Position numbers and translations under genes: made by a program. Below, one piece after another: positions 40,676 through 48,782 of a stretch of 64,000 bases of DNA. Positions within the stretch are counted from its first letter, which is position 1. Every line of letters begins with the position of its first letter. The notes below the pieces were generated by a model. That model made no database searches. It saw only the letters and a list, made by a program, of their open reading frames with translations, and was not told where the DNA came from. This stretch comes from Erysipelotrichaceae bacterium (GTDB lineage Bacteria; Bacillota_I; Bacilli_A; Erysipelotrichales; Erysipelotrichaceae): positions 101,198 to 165,197 of the forward strand of contig JAFRKI010000009.1 in assembly GCA_017431825.1 (NCBI GenBank), given 5' to 3'.

Positions 40676-41571
40676 TTGAACCTTCTGATCATCTCTCTTA
40701 TCACTTCATAGTATTTATCTATGTTGATGCCTACGGCAACTCTGGAATTCGGTTCCCTGTCATAATCCGCAACGGTCATGCCTCTTTTTATGTCGTCGCC
40801 GTCGATGACGGAAGTATGAGCGTCTTTCCAGATCATGACCTCATCGCTTACCAGCGCGGATATCGCTATGGCGTCATGCATGGCTTCTTCATTGCGGAAT
40901 TCGATCAGCCTCAGCATGACGTCCTTTACCGTTTCATCCGCGTCATCGATGCCCTCGAAGATGTCTTTTCTGAGCGGTGCCTGTCTGGTGACGTTTAGTC
41001 CGACCATATCGATAGGGATGCCGGTCTCAAAGACGATCCGGGCAGCTTCCGCATCATGCCAGATGTTGGCTTCGCCGTATTCGGTGACATTTCCCTTATC
41101 AAGGGAACCGCCCATGACCACGATCTTCCTTATCATGCCTTTTAAATCCGGATACTTATTGAAAGCCATTGCCAGATTGGTCTCAGGACCTACCGTTACC
41201 AGCACCAGCTCACCGTTAGAGAGTTTCGCTTCTTCATAGATTCTATCCCAGGCCGCAAGCTCATCAACAGCTTCCGTGCTTCTTTCAAGCTCCACATCAC
41301 CTAAACCGTTGGCACCGTGGAACTTAGCCACCGGTTCATCAAAGTCTCTGGTCAGATACTTGTCTACGCCTCTGGCGACCTTCACGTCATCTCTTTTAAA
41401 CAGATGCAGGATGTCCAGAGCATTTCTGGTAGTCACATCCGTAAGGTTATTGCCGCCTATCGTGGTTATGGCTCTTAAGTCAAAGAGTTCATCGAAGGCA
41501 CAGCCGATGGCCATGCAGAAGAAATCGTCAACTCCGGGATCGGTATCGATTATGATGGGTATTCTGTTCAT
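40672..41571 (-). CDS. Inosine-uridine-type nucleoside hydrolase
   Basis: 299 residues. The N-terminal calcium-binding signature DTDPGVDD (about 9-16), GGNNLTDVTTRNA (about 39-51), MGGSLDKGNVTEYGEANIWHDAEAA (about 158-182) and the C-terminal EAMHDAIAI (about 244) define the family, which splits nucleosides to base and ribose in the cytosol. GGAGAT precedes the ATG. It is alone on its strand. Confidence 0.92.
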   Translation of the reverse strand: MNRIPIIIDTDPGVDDFFCMAIGCAFDELFDLRAITTIGGNNLTDVTTRNALDILHLFKRDDVKVARGVDKYLTRDFDEPVAKFHGANGLGDVELERSTEAVDELAAWDRIYEEAKLSNGELVLVTVGPETNLAMAFNKYPDLKGMIRKIVVMGGSLDKGNVTEYGEANIWHDAEAARIVFETGIPIDMVGLNVTRQAPLRKDIFEGIDDADETVKDVMLRLIEFRNEEAMHDAIAISALVSDEVMIWKDAHTSVIDGDDIKRGMTVADYDREPNSRVAVGINIDKYYEVIREMIRRFK

Positions 41572-41725
41572 AAGCTTATCTCCTCAAGAATCATTATACC
41601 TGATAAAAACCAGGCTATAAGCACAGCAGGACCTGAATGGGCATTATCATAGATACGAACGTTGATAAGAAAACGCCCTTATTCTGTGATAAGATGAAAA
41701 AGTACTTTTAATATCAGGAGGCTTT

Positions 41726-42478
41726 ATGGATAAGAAAGTTGACGCAAAGACTGAACGTGTACGTATCTGGGAAGATCTCTTAAAAGTAGCCAAGCCGGAT
41801 TCCAAATTCAGCTGGCAGTTCTCGGAATTCATCTGTGACTATGAAGGAAGCGAAAAGGGCACTGAACTCTTATGTGCCACTGACATGTATAAGGATGCCA
41901 AAGTCATCTTTATCACTCCTGACAACAATCTGGAGACCTTAAGAGAAAGAGCCTTCAAGGATAAAAAGACCGTACTGATGACCAATTACGGCATTACCAG
42001 AGGCTTCTTCATCATCGAACCGGGCATGGTACCGGAAGGCAAGGAAGAAGTTGCTTCTCTGCTGGATGGTGTAGGCAGATACTGGAAACACCAGACACTG
42101 GCTCAGCTTGAAGAAAAGATCAGCCACATCGACATGATGGTAACGGGAGCCTCCGCCATCACCCCGAGCGGCATCCGCTTCGGCAAGGGACACGGCTACT
42201 TCGATCTGGAATATGCGATGCTTTCAACGATCGGCATTGCCGATGAGAAGACCGTCATCATCGGTGTGGGCCACGACTGTCAGGTAGCGGACGTACCGGT
42301 GGAAGTCGAGGAATACGATACGGCCATCGACTACATCGTGACCCCGACCAGGATCATCGAGACCAGACATGAATTCCCGCGTCCGAGTAAAGGCATCATC
42401 TGGAACCGGCTCTCTCCGGGCATGAGGGAACAGATCCCGCCGATCCAGGAACTGTGGTGGAGAGTGCACTGCAAATAA
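41726..42478 (+). CDS. 5-formyltetrahydrofolate cyclo-ligase family protein
   Basis: 250 residues, longer than the usual 190. The diagnostic ATP/folate-binding segment IRFGKGHGYFDLEYAML is at about 150-166, followed by TVIIGVGHDCQVADVPVEVEEYDTAIDYIVTP. The typical enzyme makes 5,10-methenyl-THF from 5-formyl-THF with ATP. The longer N-terminus suggests the branch whose exact substrate is less clear. An AGGAGG site lies 6 nt before the ATG, and a strong terminator follows. Confidence 0.85.
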   Translation: MDKKVDAKTERVRIWEDLLKVAKPDSKFSWQFSEFICDYEGSEKGTELLCATDMYKDAKVIFITPDNNLETLRERAFKDKKTVLMTNYGITRGFFIIEPGMVPEGKEEVASLLDGVGRYWKHQTLAQLEEKISHIDMMVTGASAITPSGIRFGKGHGYFDLEYAMLSTIGIADEKTVIIGVGHDCQVADVPVEVEEYDTAIDYIVTPTRIIETRHEFPRPSKGIIWNRLSPGMREQIPPIQELWWRVHCK

Positions 42479-42483
42479 AAAAG

Positions 42484-42511
42484 AAGCTCTGCAGCGATGC
42501 AGGGCTTTTTA
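42484..42511 (+). terminator. Terminator of the cyclo-ligase gene
   Basis: AAGCTCTGCA (42484-42493) and TGCAGGGCTT (42498-42507) form a stem around GCGA and are followed by T residues. Confidence 0.85.
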
Positions 42512-42533
42512 TCTTAATGCAGGACATTATTTC

Positions 42534-42749
42534 TTGGGCGATTTGCAGGCCTCTTTCCGGAAGATGTTGGATAAGCGGCTTCTTGACATGTACGGGGCAT
42601 CAGCATCGTGTGGCAGCGTATACGGCAAGGTTGCAAGCAGACAGAAAAAGAAAGAAAATAAAACTGTATTCGAGATAACGGTACCGGCCAGCTGTACGGC
42701 AGACATCATCCTGCCTGTTGGCAGGGCTGAGACCGAAGGTGAAGTATAA
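42534..42749 (+). pseudogene. Remnant of a GH78-like alpha-L-rhamnosidase C-terminus
   Basis: 71 codons; the second half reads GSVYGKVASRQKKKENKTVF, then EITVPASCTADIILPVG. This strongly resembles the end of bacterial alpha-L-rhamnosidases, where a T-x-x-G-x-I-x-x-x-W strand is followed by VPaNttAtVyLP. No catalytic domain precedes it and there is no ribosome binding site, so only a fragment remains. It stands directly before the GH3 gene. With the rhaB fragment and rhaD it points to a partly lost rhamnose pathway. A short real protein cannot be excluded. Confidence 0.5.
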
Positions 42750-42775
42750 ACGGCAACAAGGAAAGGAATATGATC

Positions 42776-45121
42776 ATGAACGCAAAAGAGATTCTCAGCA
42801 GGATGAGTCTTGAAGAAAAGCTTAAGCTTCTGACCGGAGCCGATTTCTGGTCCACCAAGGCTTTTGAACAGTACGGCCTTCCTAAGCTTTACATGTGTGA
42901 CGGTCCATTAGGACTGAGAAAGCAGGCCGCGGAAAGCGACATGCTGGGAATAAACAACTCCCTCCCGGCAACCTGTTTTCCGGCAGCTGTAACATTAGCT
43001 TCTACCTGGAACACAGATGTTACCATGGCCGTAGGAAAAGCGATCGGTGAAGAAGCCAGAGACCAGGGCATAGGCATGGTCCTGGGTCCCGGCGCCAACA
43101 TCAAGCGTAATCCTTTATGCGGACGCAACTTCGAATACTACAGCGAAGATCCTCTCCTTGCCGGTGAACTCTCTGCTTCCTACATCGAAGGACTCCAGAG
43201 TAATCATATCGCCTGCAGCATGAAACACTTTGCGTGCAACTCCCAGGAAAGAGACCGCTTCACTTCCAACAGCGTCTTATCCGAGAGAGCTTTAAGAGAG
43301 ATCTATCTGAAGGCCTTTGAGATAGCCGTAAAAGAAGCGAAACCGATGACCGTCATGTCTTCCTACAACAAGATCAACGGCGTCCATTCCTCCGACAATA
43401 AGTTCCTTCTAACTGACGTACTTAGAGACGAGTGGGGCTTTGACGGCATGGTCGTCACCGACTGGGGAGGCTTAAATGACCGCATCAAAGCCATCAAGGC
43501 CGGCAATGACTTATGCATGCCTGGTGACAGCGACTACATGGAAAAGGACGTGCTTGAAGCCGTAGAAGAAGGAAAGCTCAAGGAAGAAGACATCGACAGA
43601 TGTGCCCTGAGGATCATAGAACTGGCTTTAAGACAGGCTGAAGTCGCCAAGAAGGAATATAAGGCCGATTACGATAAGCACTATAAAACAGCCCTTAAAG
43701 CGGCTCTGGAAGGCATCGTGCTCTTAAAGAACGATAAGGACATCCTGCCTCTTGATAAGAAAGAGAAAGTCTTATTAGTTGGTGCCATGGCGGAAAAGGT
43801 AAGATACCAGGGAGCCGGATCAAGCCACGTCAATGCCTATAAGCTGACCAATCCAACAGACGTATTTAAAAAGTGTGAATATGCGAAAGGCTGTGATGAA
43901 AAGGGCGATACCAGTGAAGAGCTCTTAAGTGAACTTGAAGCCAAGGCTAAGCAAGCCGACAAGGTCATCGTCTTTGCGGGACTTCCTGAAAGATATGAAT
44001 CTGAAGGCTTTGACAGAGACGATATGAAGATGCCTGAAGGCCATATGAAGATGATCGAAGCAGCAGCCAGGGCCAATAAGAAAACGATAGTGGTCTTATT
44101 ATGCGGCGGAGCCATCGAGTGTCCGTGGGCCGATAAGGTACAGGGGATCATCTATGCGGGACTGGCCGGTGAAGCAGCCGGAGAAGCTGTTTATAATGTC
44201 GTTTACGGCAAGACCAATCCATCAGGCAAGCTGGCTGAAAGCTGGCCGTATAAGTATGAAGATGTCATCACCCATGACTCTTTTGCAAAGACAAAAGACG
44301 CCCTGTACATGGAAGACATCTATGTGGGCTACCGTTACTATGAAAAGGCCGGAAAGGCTGTGAGATGGCCTTTCGGTTATGGTCTATCATATACGAGATT
44401 CTCCTTTGACAGAATGACTATCAAAGGAAACAAGGTCAAGGTCAAAGTCACCAATAAAGGCAAAGTCAAAGGCAAGGAAGTCATTCAGATATATGTCAGA
44501 GCGAACCGTCCTTCCCTGCACAGACCTTTAAAGGAACTTAAGCACTTCGAAAAGATCGAACTTGCACCTAAGGAATCAAAGACTGTAGAGTTTACCTTAA
44601 GCGACGAAGACTTCGCCGTATGGAACGAAGGCTGGAAGATCCCTAAAGGCAAGTACACGATCGAAGCCGGCAACAGCTCTGACAACATCCTTTTAAGTGA
44701 AGTGATAGACGTAGATGGCATTACCCTCAAGGCTCCTTATTACCAGAAGGGCAGCTTCTATGAGAAGTGCCAGGGCAAGCCGAAGCAGGAAGAATGGGAA
44801 AAGCTCTTAGGCTTTAAATATGAACCGGAAGCATTAAAGAAAGGCTCCTTCACCATGGATAATTCCGTAGCGGAAATGAAGGACTATTCGTTCGTGATGA
44901 AGATGATGTATAACGCCACGGAAAAGACCATCGCCAAGGGCTTTGGCGGTGTCGCCGATTACGATAATCCGGACTTCAGGATGATGATGAATGCGGCTGC
45001 CGCATCTTCCTTAAGAAGCATGCAGATAAACAGCGGTATGAAGGGCGGTCTGTTTGAAGGACTGCTGGAAATGGCCAACGGCCATTACCTCAAAGGCATC
45101 ATGAAGATGATAAGGAAGTAA
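42776..45121 (+). CDS. Glycoside hydrolase family 3 beta-glucosidase-like enzyme
   Basis: 781 residues. The GH3 barrel shows DGPLGLRKQ (about 43), KHFACNSQERDR (about 150), SSYNKINGVHSS (about 199) and the nucleophile Asp in GMVVTDWGGL (about 222-231). The C-terminal alpha/beta sandwich has AGSSHVNAY and the segment VIVFAGLPERYESEGFDRDDM, and a fibronectin-III-like domain (about 545-625) follows. There is no signal peptide, so it hydrolyses imported beta-glucosides or similar sugars in the cytosol. The ATG at 42776 is preferred over 42770 because AAGGA lies 8 nt before it. The extra 100-residue C-terminal tail is helical and unassigned. It ends 1 nt before an esterase gene. Confidence 0.9.
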   Translation: MNAKEILSRMSLEEKLKLLTGADFWSTKAFEQYGLPKLYMCDGPLGLRKQAAESDMLGINNSLPATCFPAAVTLASTWNTDVTMAVGKAIGEEARDQGIGMVLGPGANIKRNPLCGRNFEYYSEDPLLAGELSASYIEGLQSNHIACSMKHFACNSQERDRFTSNSVLSERALREIYLKAFEIAVKEAKPMTVMSSYNKINGVHSSDNKFLLTDVLRDEWGFDGMVVTDWGGLNDRIKAIKAGNDLCMPGDSDYMEKDVLEAVEEGKLKEEDIDRCALRIIELALRQAEVAKKEYKADYDKHYKTALKAALEGIVLLKNDKDILPLDKKEKVLLVGAMAEKVRYQGAGSSHVNAYKLTNPTDVFKKCEYAKGCDEKGDTSEELLSELEAKAKQADKVIVFAGLPERYESEGFDRDDMKMPEGHMKMIEAAARANKKTIVVLLCGGAIECPWADKVQGIIYAGLAGEAAGEAVYNVVYGKTNPSGKLAESWPYKYEDVITHDSFAKTKDALYMEDIYVGYRYYEKAGKAVRWPFGYGLSYTRFSFDRMTIKGNKVKVKVTNKGKVKGKEVIQIYVRANRPSLHRPLKELKHFEKIELAPKESKTVEFTLSDEDFAVWNEGWKIPKGKYTIEAGNSSDNILLSEVIDVDGITLKAPYYQKGSFYEKCQGKPKQEEWEKLLGFKYEPEALKKGSFTMDNSVAEMKDYSFVMKMMYNATEKTIAKGFGGVADYDNPDFRMMMNAAAASSLRSMQINSGMKGGLFEGLLEMANGHYLKGIMKMIRK

Positions 45122-45122
45122 T

Positions 45123-46106
45123 ATGCGAAGCGTCCAGGCGATCATCACGGACATCGTCCTGAGCAAAGGCAAGGGCTTCGACAACAGTACCGACAGGGAT
45201 TATGAAGCCGAAAGGAAAAAGAACGCCCGGATGACCGGTTTTAAGCTCTCTAAAGGCATGAGCCTTGAAGAGATAGACTTAAACGGTCAGAAGGCCGAAC
45301 TGATAAAGAAAGAAGGCAATGACAAAGGACTGATCTTCTATATCCATGGCGGCGGCTTTACGACAGGTTCAGCCAGGGAAAGAAGGATCTTCACTTATCC
45401 GGCGGTAAGGAAATACGGCTATGACTGCATGTCCATAAACTACCGTCTGGCACCCGAGAATAAATGGCCCGCTCAGATCGAGGACTGTCTTGAAGCTTAT
45501 GAGAATACATTAAAGATTGGCTATGATCCCAAGGACATCATCCTGATGGGCGAAAGTGCCGGAGGCACGCTGGTGCTCTCTCTTGGCCTGTTTTTAAAGG
45601 ACAGGGGCTTACCGATGCCTAAGGTCATCGTAGCCTTTTCACCGGCCACCGATCAGTACGAGGACCTGCCTTCCCATAAGGCCAACATTAAGACGGACCG
45701 CATGTTAAGGGACGGAGTGGCCAAGGGAATCTGTGACGTCCTCTTCGACCATAAACCGAGTGAAGCAGAACTTAAGCAGTACCTGCTTTCACCTTATTAC
45801 GGTGACTATGAAGGACTGCCGCCTATCCACTTATCCGCCAGCGACAGCGAAGTGCTTTATGATGATGCCAGGATACTGTATGAGAAACTCAAGAAAGAGG
45901 GACATGAAGTCATGTATGAAGAGGGGTACAGAGTATGCCATGCCTATCAGATCATGACCTACATGCCGGAATCAAGGAAGACACTTAAAAACATGTTCAG
46001 ATACATCGAAGAGATCAAAGGAGAAGACAATGGAAAGATACGTAAAGGAAGTTCTTTCCAAGAGACATTGCAGTCAAAGCAGAAAAGAGCAGCTGTGAAG
46101 AAGTGA
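45123..46106 (+). CDS. Hormone-sensitive-lipase-type esterase
   Basis: 327 residues. The oxyanion motif HGGGF (about 77-81), the nucleophile motif GESAGG (about 145-150), the acid in SASDSEVLYDDAR (about 241) and the histidine in VCHAYQ (about 275) define the family, which hydrolyses short esters, possibly acetylated sugars made available by the adjacent GH3 enzyme. The last 28 residues (GEDNGKIRKGSS…) run into the frame-shifted start of the rhaB fragment, so the natural C-terminus may have been shorter and its stop lost. It begins 1 nt after the GH3 stop. Confidence 0.88.
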   Translation: MRSVQAIITDIVLSKGKGFDNSTDRDYEAERKKNARMTGFKLSKGMSLEEIDLNGQKAELIKKEGNDKGLIFYIHGGGFTTGSARERRIFTYPAVRKYGYDCMSINYRLAPENKWPAQIEDCLEAYENTLKIGYDPKDIILMGESAGGTLVLSLGLFLKDRGLPMPKVIVAFSPATDQYEDLPSHKANIKTDRMLRDGVAKGICDVLFDHKPSEAELKQYLLSPYYGDYEGLPPIHLSASDSEVLYDDARILYEKLKKEGHEVMYEEGYRVCHAYQIMTYMPESRKTLKNMFRYIEEIKGEDNGKIRKGSSFQETLQSKQKRAAVKK

Positions 46107-46423
46107 TCGATGCCAATGATCCTTCACTCATGGCACCTCTCAGCATGAAGAAAGCCTTTGACGGTCTCTTAGGACATGAATTAGACAGTAAATATGACTA
46201 CTTCAGATGTGCCTACCTGTCACTCGCAGATACCTACAGAAGGGCCATAGAAGCCCTGGAAACGAGCTTAAACAGAAAGTACACTAAGATATACATAGTA
46301 GGAGGAGGAGCCAAGAATAAGCTTTTAAACAGGCTTACACAAAGTACTACAGGCAAGGAAGTGATAGCATTGCCTATAGAGGCTACTGCCTTGGGTAATC
46401 TTAAGGTACAGATGAACAGATAA
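46046..46423 (+). pseudogene. rhaB: Rhamnulokinase C-terminal fragment
   Basis: From 46046 the frame reads AVKAEKSSCEEVIDANDP, LSLADTYRRAIEALE, IYIVGGGAKNKLLNRLTQS, VIALPIEATALGNLKVQ, which is the end of rhamnulokinase (FGGY family; IHIVGGGSQN and EATAIGN are hallmark segments). The first two thirds of the enzyme are missing. A short frame starting at 46030 (MERYVKEVLSKR) with a good ribosome binding site joins it only after a one-base shift. The piece overlaps the end of the esterase gene. It cannot make an active kinase. Confidence 0.8.
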
Positions 46424-46467
46424 AGATCCGCATAGAGCGGATTTTTTAATGGATTTCTTCAGAAAAA

Positions 46468-46543
46468 TAAGTTTATATAAACTTACTTGACAAACGGCAG
46501 TTCTTCGCATAAAATGAAGATGGTTAAGTTAATATAAACTTAA
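46468..46543 (+). promoter_or_regulatory. Promoter of the type I R-M locus between two palindromes
   Basis: TAAGTTTATATAAACTTA (46468-46485) is a perfect 18-bp palindrome ending 1 bp before the -35 TTGACA (46487-46492). The -10 TAAAAT (46510-46515) follows after exactly 17 bp. A second palindrome, TTAAGTTAATATAAACTTAA (46524-46543, one mismatch), lies at the transcription start. Two matching sites flanking a strong promoter strongly suggest a dimeric repressor or controller; its gene was not identified. Confidence 0.75.
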
Positions 46544-46557
46544 ATTGGAGGTGTTCC

Positions 46558-48201
46558 GTGACATATAAAGAAATCTATGACTTTATAAACAGAGAACTGT
46601 TTAAAAATGGTATCACTTCATGCGTTCAGTGCCATGAAGCTGGTATTTCTCTTCTGTATTTATCTGTTTTCAGCCATACTTCAGAACCGGCTGATGCTGC
46701 AAAACAGATCCTTAATGCATATCAGGTAAGCTTCGATCTGATCGAAAGTATCAGGCCAGAGATCGAAAAACTATCAGACGAAGATATGAGAAAACTGATC
46801 ATTTTATTCAACGAAAGGCTGGCCGAGTATAACACTGATTTCAGCAATAAGCTGATCTCTGATCTGGCTATAAGATTGCTCGATCCGGTACATGGAGATT
46901 TGATTTTTGATTTTGGCTGTTCTTATGGTTCTTTCCTTACTTATGCCATTGACTACTGCAAAGACAACAACATAGAAATCATGCAGTATACAGGCGTTGA
47001 TATGAATATTAACGCTACCAACATAGCTAAAATGATCACGATGCTGCTAAAAGCACCAGGTTATTTTTCTGTCGGTGATTATTTGAGCGACAGCGCTTGG
47101 GGCTTTTCAAAAGGCTTTGTTTTTCCACCATTAGGGAAGTTTTTAAGCACCACAGGCAGGTACAAAAGCGTTGTGTTTGATGGATTGACCCTGTCCCATA
47201 ACAGCCAGGGCTGGCTGTATGTTGACAGAATCATCCCGTTTCTAGGTGAAGAAAGAAGAATAGTCGCTGTTCTCCCTGCATCAGCATTATTCAGTTCAAA
47301 TACAGAAGAGTATAGAAAAGAGCTTCTGAAGAAAGGCTATATTGAAGGAATAGTGGAATTACCGGCAGGTTTTATATACAGAACAAGTGTCAAGATGGCC
47401 ATGGTAGTCTTGTCTACAGACAATACCCACGTCAAGTTCGTCAAAGCCGAAGACAATAACAGCAAAAACGTCAAGAGACAGAACAATAAGAATCTGGATA
47501 TAGACCGAATTATAGAAGACTACCAGAACAAGGCAGAAGATTATTATCCTGTCGAAGAACTCCTGACGTTAAATACTTTACAGTATTCGGCAATATCAAA
47601 TAAAACCAATAATGTAAAAGATGGCAAAAAACTTGGCGAAGTAGCGGAAGTGATCACCGGTGCTCAGTATACTATTAGCAAATTCACAGATTCACTCTCT
47701 GTCAAGCCAACCGAGCGGCAGATCGTCGTTTCCAGCGATATAGAAGACGGAGTAGTCGACTGGGATTCCCTGCCTTATATATATGGCTTCGAACATTTCG
47801 ATAAGTATAGTGTCAAAGAGGGCGATCTGATCATGACTAGTAAGAGTTCTAAAGTCAAGATCGCTTATGTGGACATTAAATCTAAAAACAAGATCATAGT
47901 TACCGGCGGAATGCTTATTATAAGACCAAGCAAGGAGTTGGACGGAATGTTCCTAAAGATCTACCTGGATTCAGAAGAAGGACAAAGAGCCTTAAGATCT
48001 GTTCAGAAAGGAAATATCATAACCAGCATCAATGCTAAGGACCTTAGGGAAATACTTGTTCCTGTGCCATCCAAGAGGCATCAGAAGGAACTTTCAAAGG
48101 AGTATAACAACAAACTGTCGACCTTGATCGCTTTGAAAGAAGAAGTCAGAAAACTGGAGAATCAGTTAAAAGATTTCTATAAGAAGGAGGCTGATTATTA
48201 G
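46558..48201 (+). CDS. Methylase-like/TRD fusion protein without the NPPY motif
   Basis: 547 residues starting at GTG behind TTGGAGGTG. The middle looks like an HsdM-type N6 methyltransferase, with motif I at FDFGCSYGSFLTYAI (about 117-131) and the later LPASALFSS and ELPAGFIYRTSVKMAMVVL typical of the family. Where NPPF/NPPY should occur it reads FDGLTLSHNSQGW, so catalysis on adenine is unlikely. The C-terminal third (about 355-545) resembles one HsdS target-recognition unit followed by a coiled coil (ALKEEVRKLENQLKDFYKKE). It opens the type I locus. A DNA-binding or regulatory role is inferred. Confidence 0.7.
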   Translation: MTYKEIYDFINRELFKNGITSCVQCHEAGISLLYLSVFSHTSEPADAAKQILNAYQVSFDLIESIRPEIEKLSDEDMRKLIILFNERLAEYNTDFSNKLISDLAIRLLDPVHGDLIFDFGCSYGSFLTYAIDYCKDNNIEIMQYTGVDMNINATNIAKMITMLLKAPGYFSVGDYLSDSAWGFSKGFVFPPLGKFLSTTGRYKSVVFDGLTLSHNSQGWLYVDRIIPFLGEERRIVAVLPASALFSSNTEEYRKELLKKGYIEGIVELPAGFIYRTSVKMAMVVLSTDNTHVKFVKAEDNNSKNVKRQNNKNLDIDRIIEDYQNKAEDYYPVEELLTLNTLQYSAISNKTNNVKDGKKLGEVAEVITGAQYTISKFTDSLSVKPTERQIVVSSDIEDGVVDWDSLPYIYGFEHFDKYSVKEGDLIMTSKSSKVKIAYVDIKSKNKIIVTGGMLIIRPSKELDGMFLKIYLDSEEGQRALRSVQKGNIITSINAKDLREILVPVPSKRHQKELSKEYNNKLSTLIALKEEVRKLENQLKDFYKKEADY

Positions 48202-48722
48202 TGCCATATTCATTAGCTCAAAAAGCAGCGATCAAGACTAAAGCGTTCGCAAAACTGACGCTTGAATTCAGTAATGCTGATAGCGATGAAGAAATCGAAC
48301 GATTAGCCATGAAATATGGTATCAGTATAGATGAAGAACCGGTTTATGTTAACACCCATCAGATGAAAATACTGGTATTTGGTGATTTGGCAGGAAAAGT
48401 CAATGAGTATAAAAAGGCCGCAAGAATGTTGGGCATCAACGCTGACAGTCTGGAGTTTGAGAACGATTACTCTAAGCTTGGAAACTATAATGTGGCTAAG
48501 TTAAGAAACTCAAACACATATTCTGATATAATTATCGGTCCTAATCCACATAAGCAAAGGGGAATTAACGGGCATACAAGTCTTATTGCAATGTTGAGAA
48601 GCAATCCATCCGAGTTCCCAAAGTGTATTGAAGCCCATGCCAATAACGCTCTTAAGATCACGATCTCAAACTTTAAAGAAGCGTTGCTTAATACGAGGTT
48701 CATAGAGGCATTAAACCAGTAA
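48201..48722 (+). CDS. Uncharacterised protein in the type I R-M locus
   Basis: 173 residues starting at GTG, which overlaps the preceding TAG by 1 nt and has AAGGAGG 10 nt upstream. A helical N-terminus is followed by an alpha/beta domain starting at QMKILVFGDLAGKVNEYKKAA (about 54) and ending with GHTSLIAMLRSNPSEFPKCI. I recall similar short proteins next to helicase or restriction genes, but no function is established to my knowledge. The VFGDLAGK segment hints at a nucleotide-type fold. It is 60 nt from hsdR. Confidence 0.6.
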   Translation: MPYSLAQKAAIKTKAFAKLTLEFSNADSDEEIERLAMKYGISIDEEPVYVNTHQMKILVFGDLAGKVNEYKKAARMLGINADSLEFENDYSKLGNYNVAKLRNSNTYSDIIIGPNPHKQRGINGHTSLIAMLRSNPSEFPKCIEAHANNALKITISNFKEALLNTRFIEALNQ

Positions 48723-48782
48723 CATAGAAATGCCCGTTGCATTTAAATATAATAGATTTATAGAAATTAATAAAGGATTATC

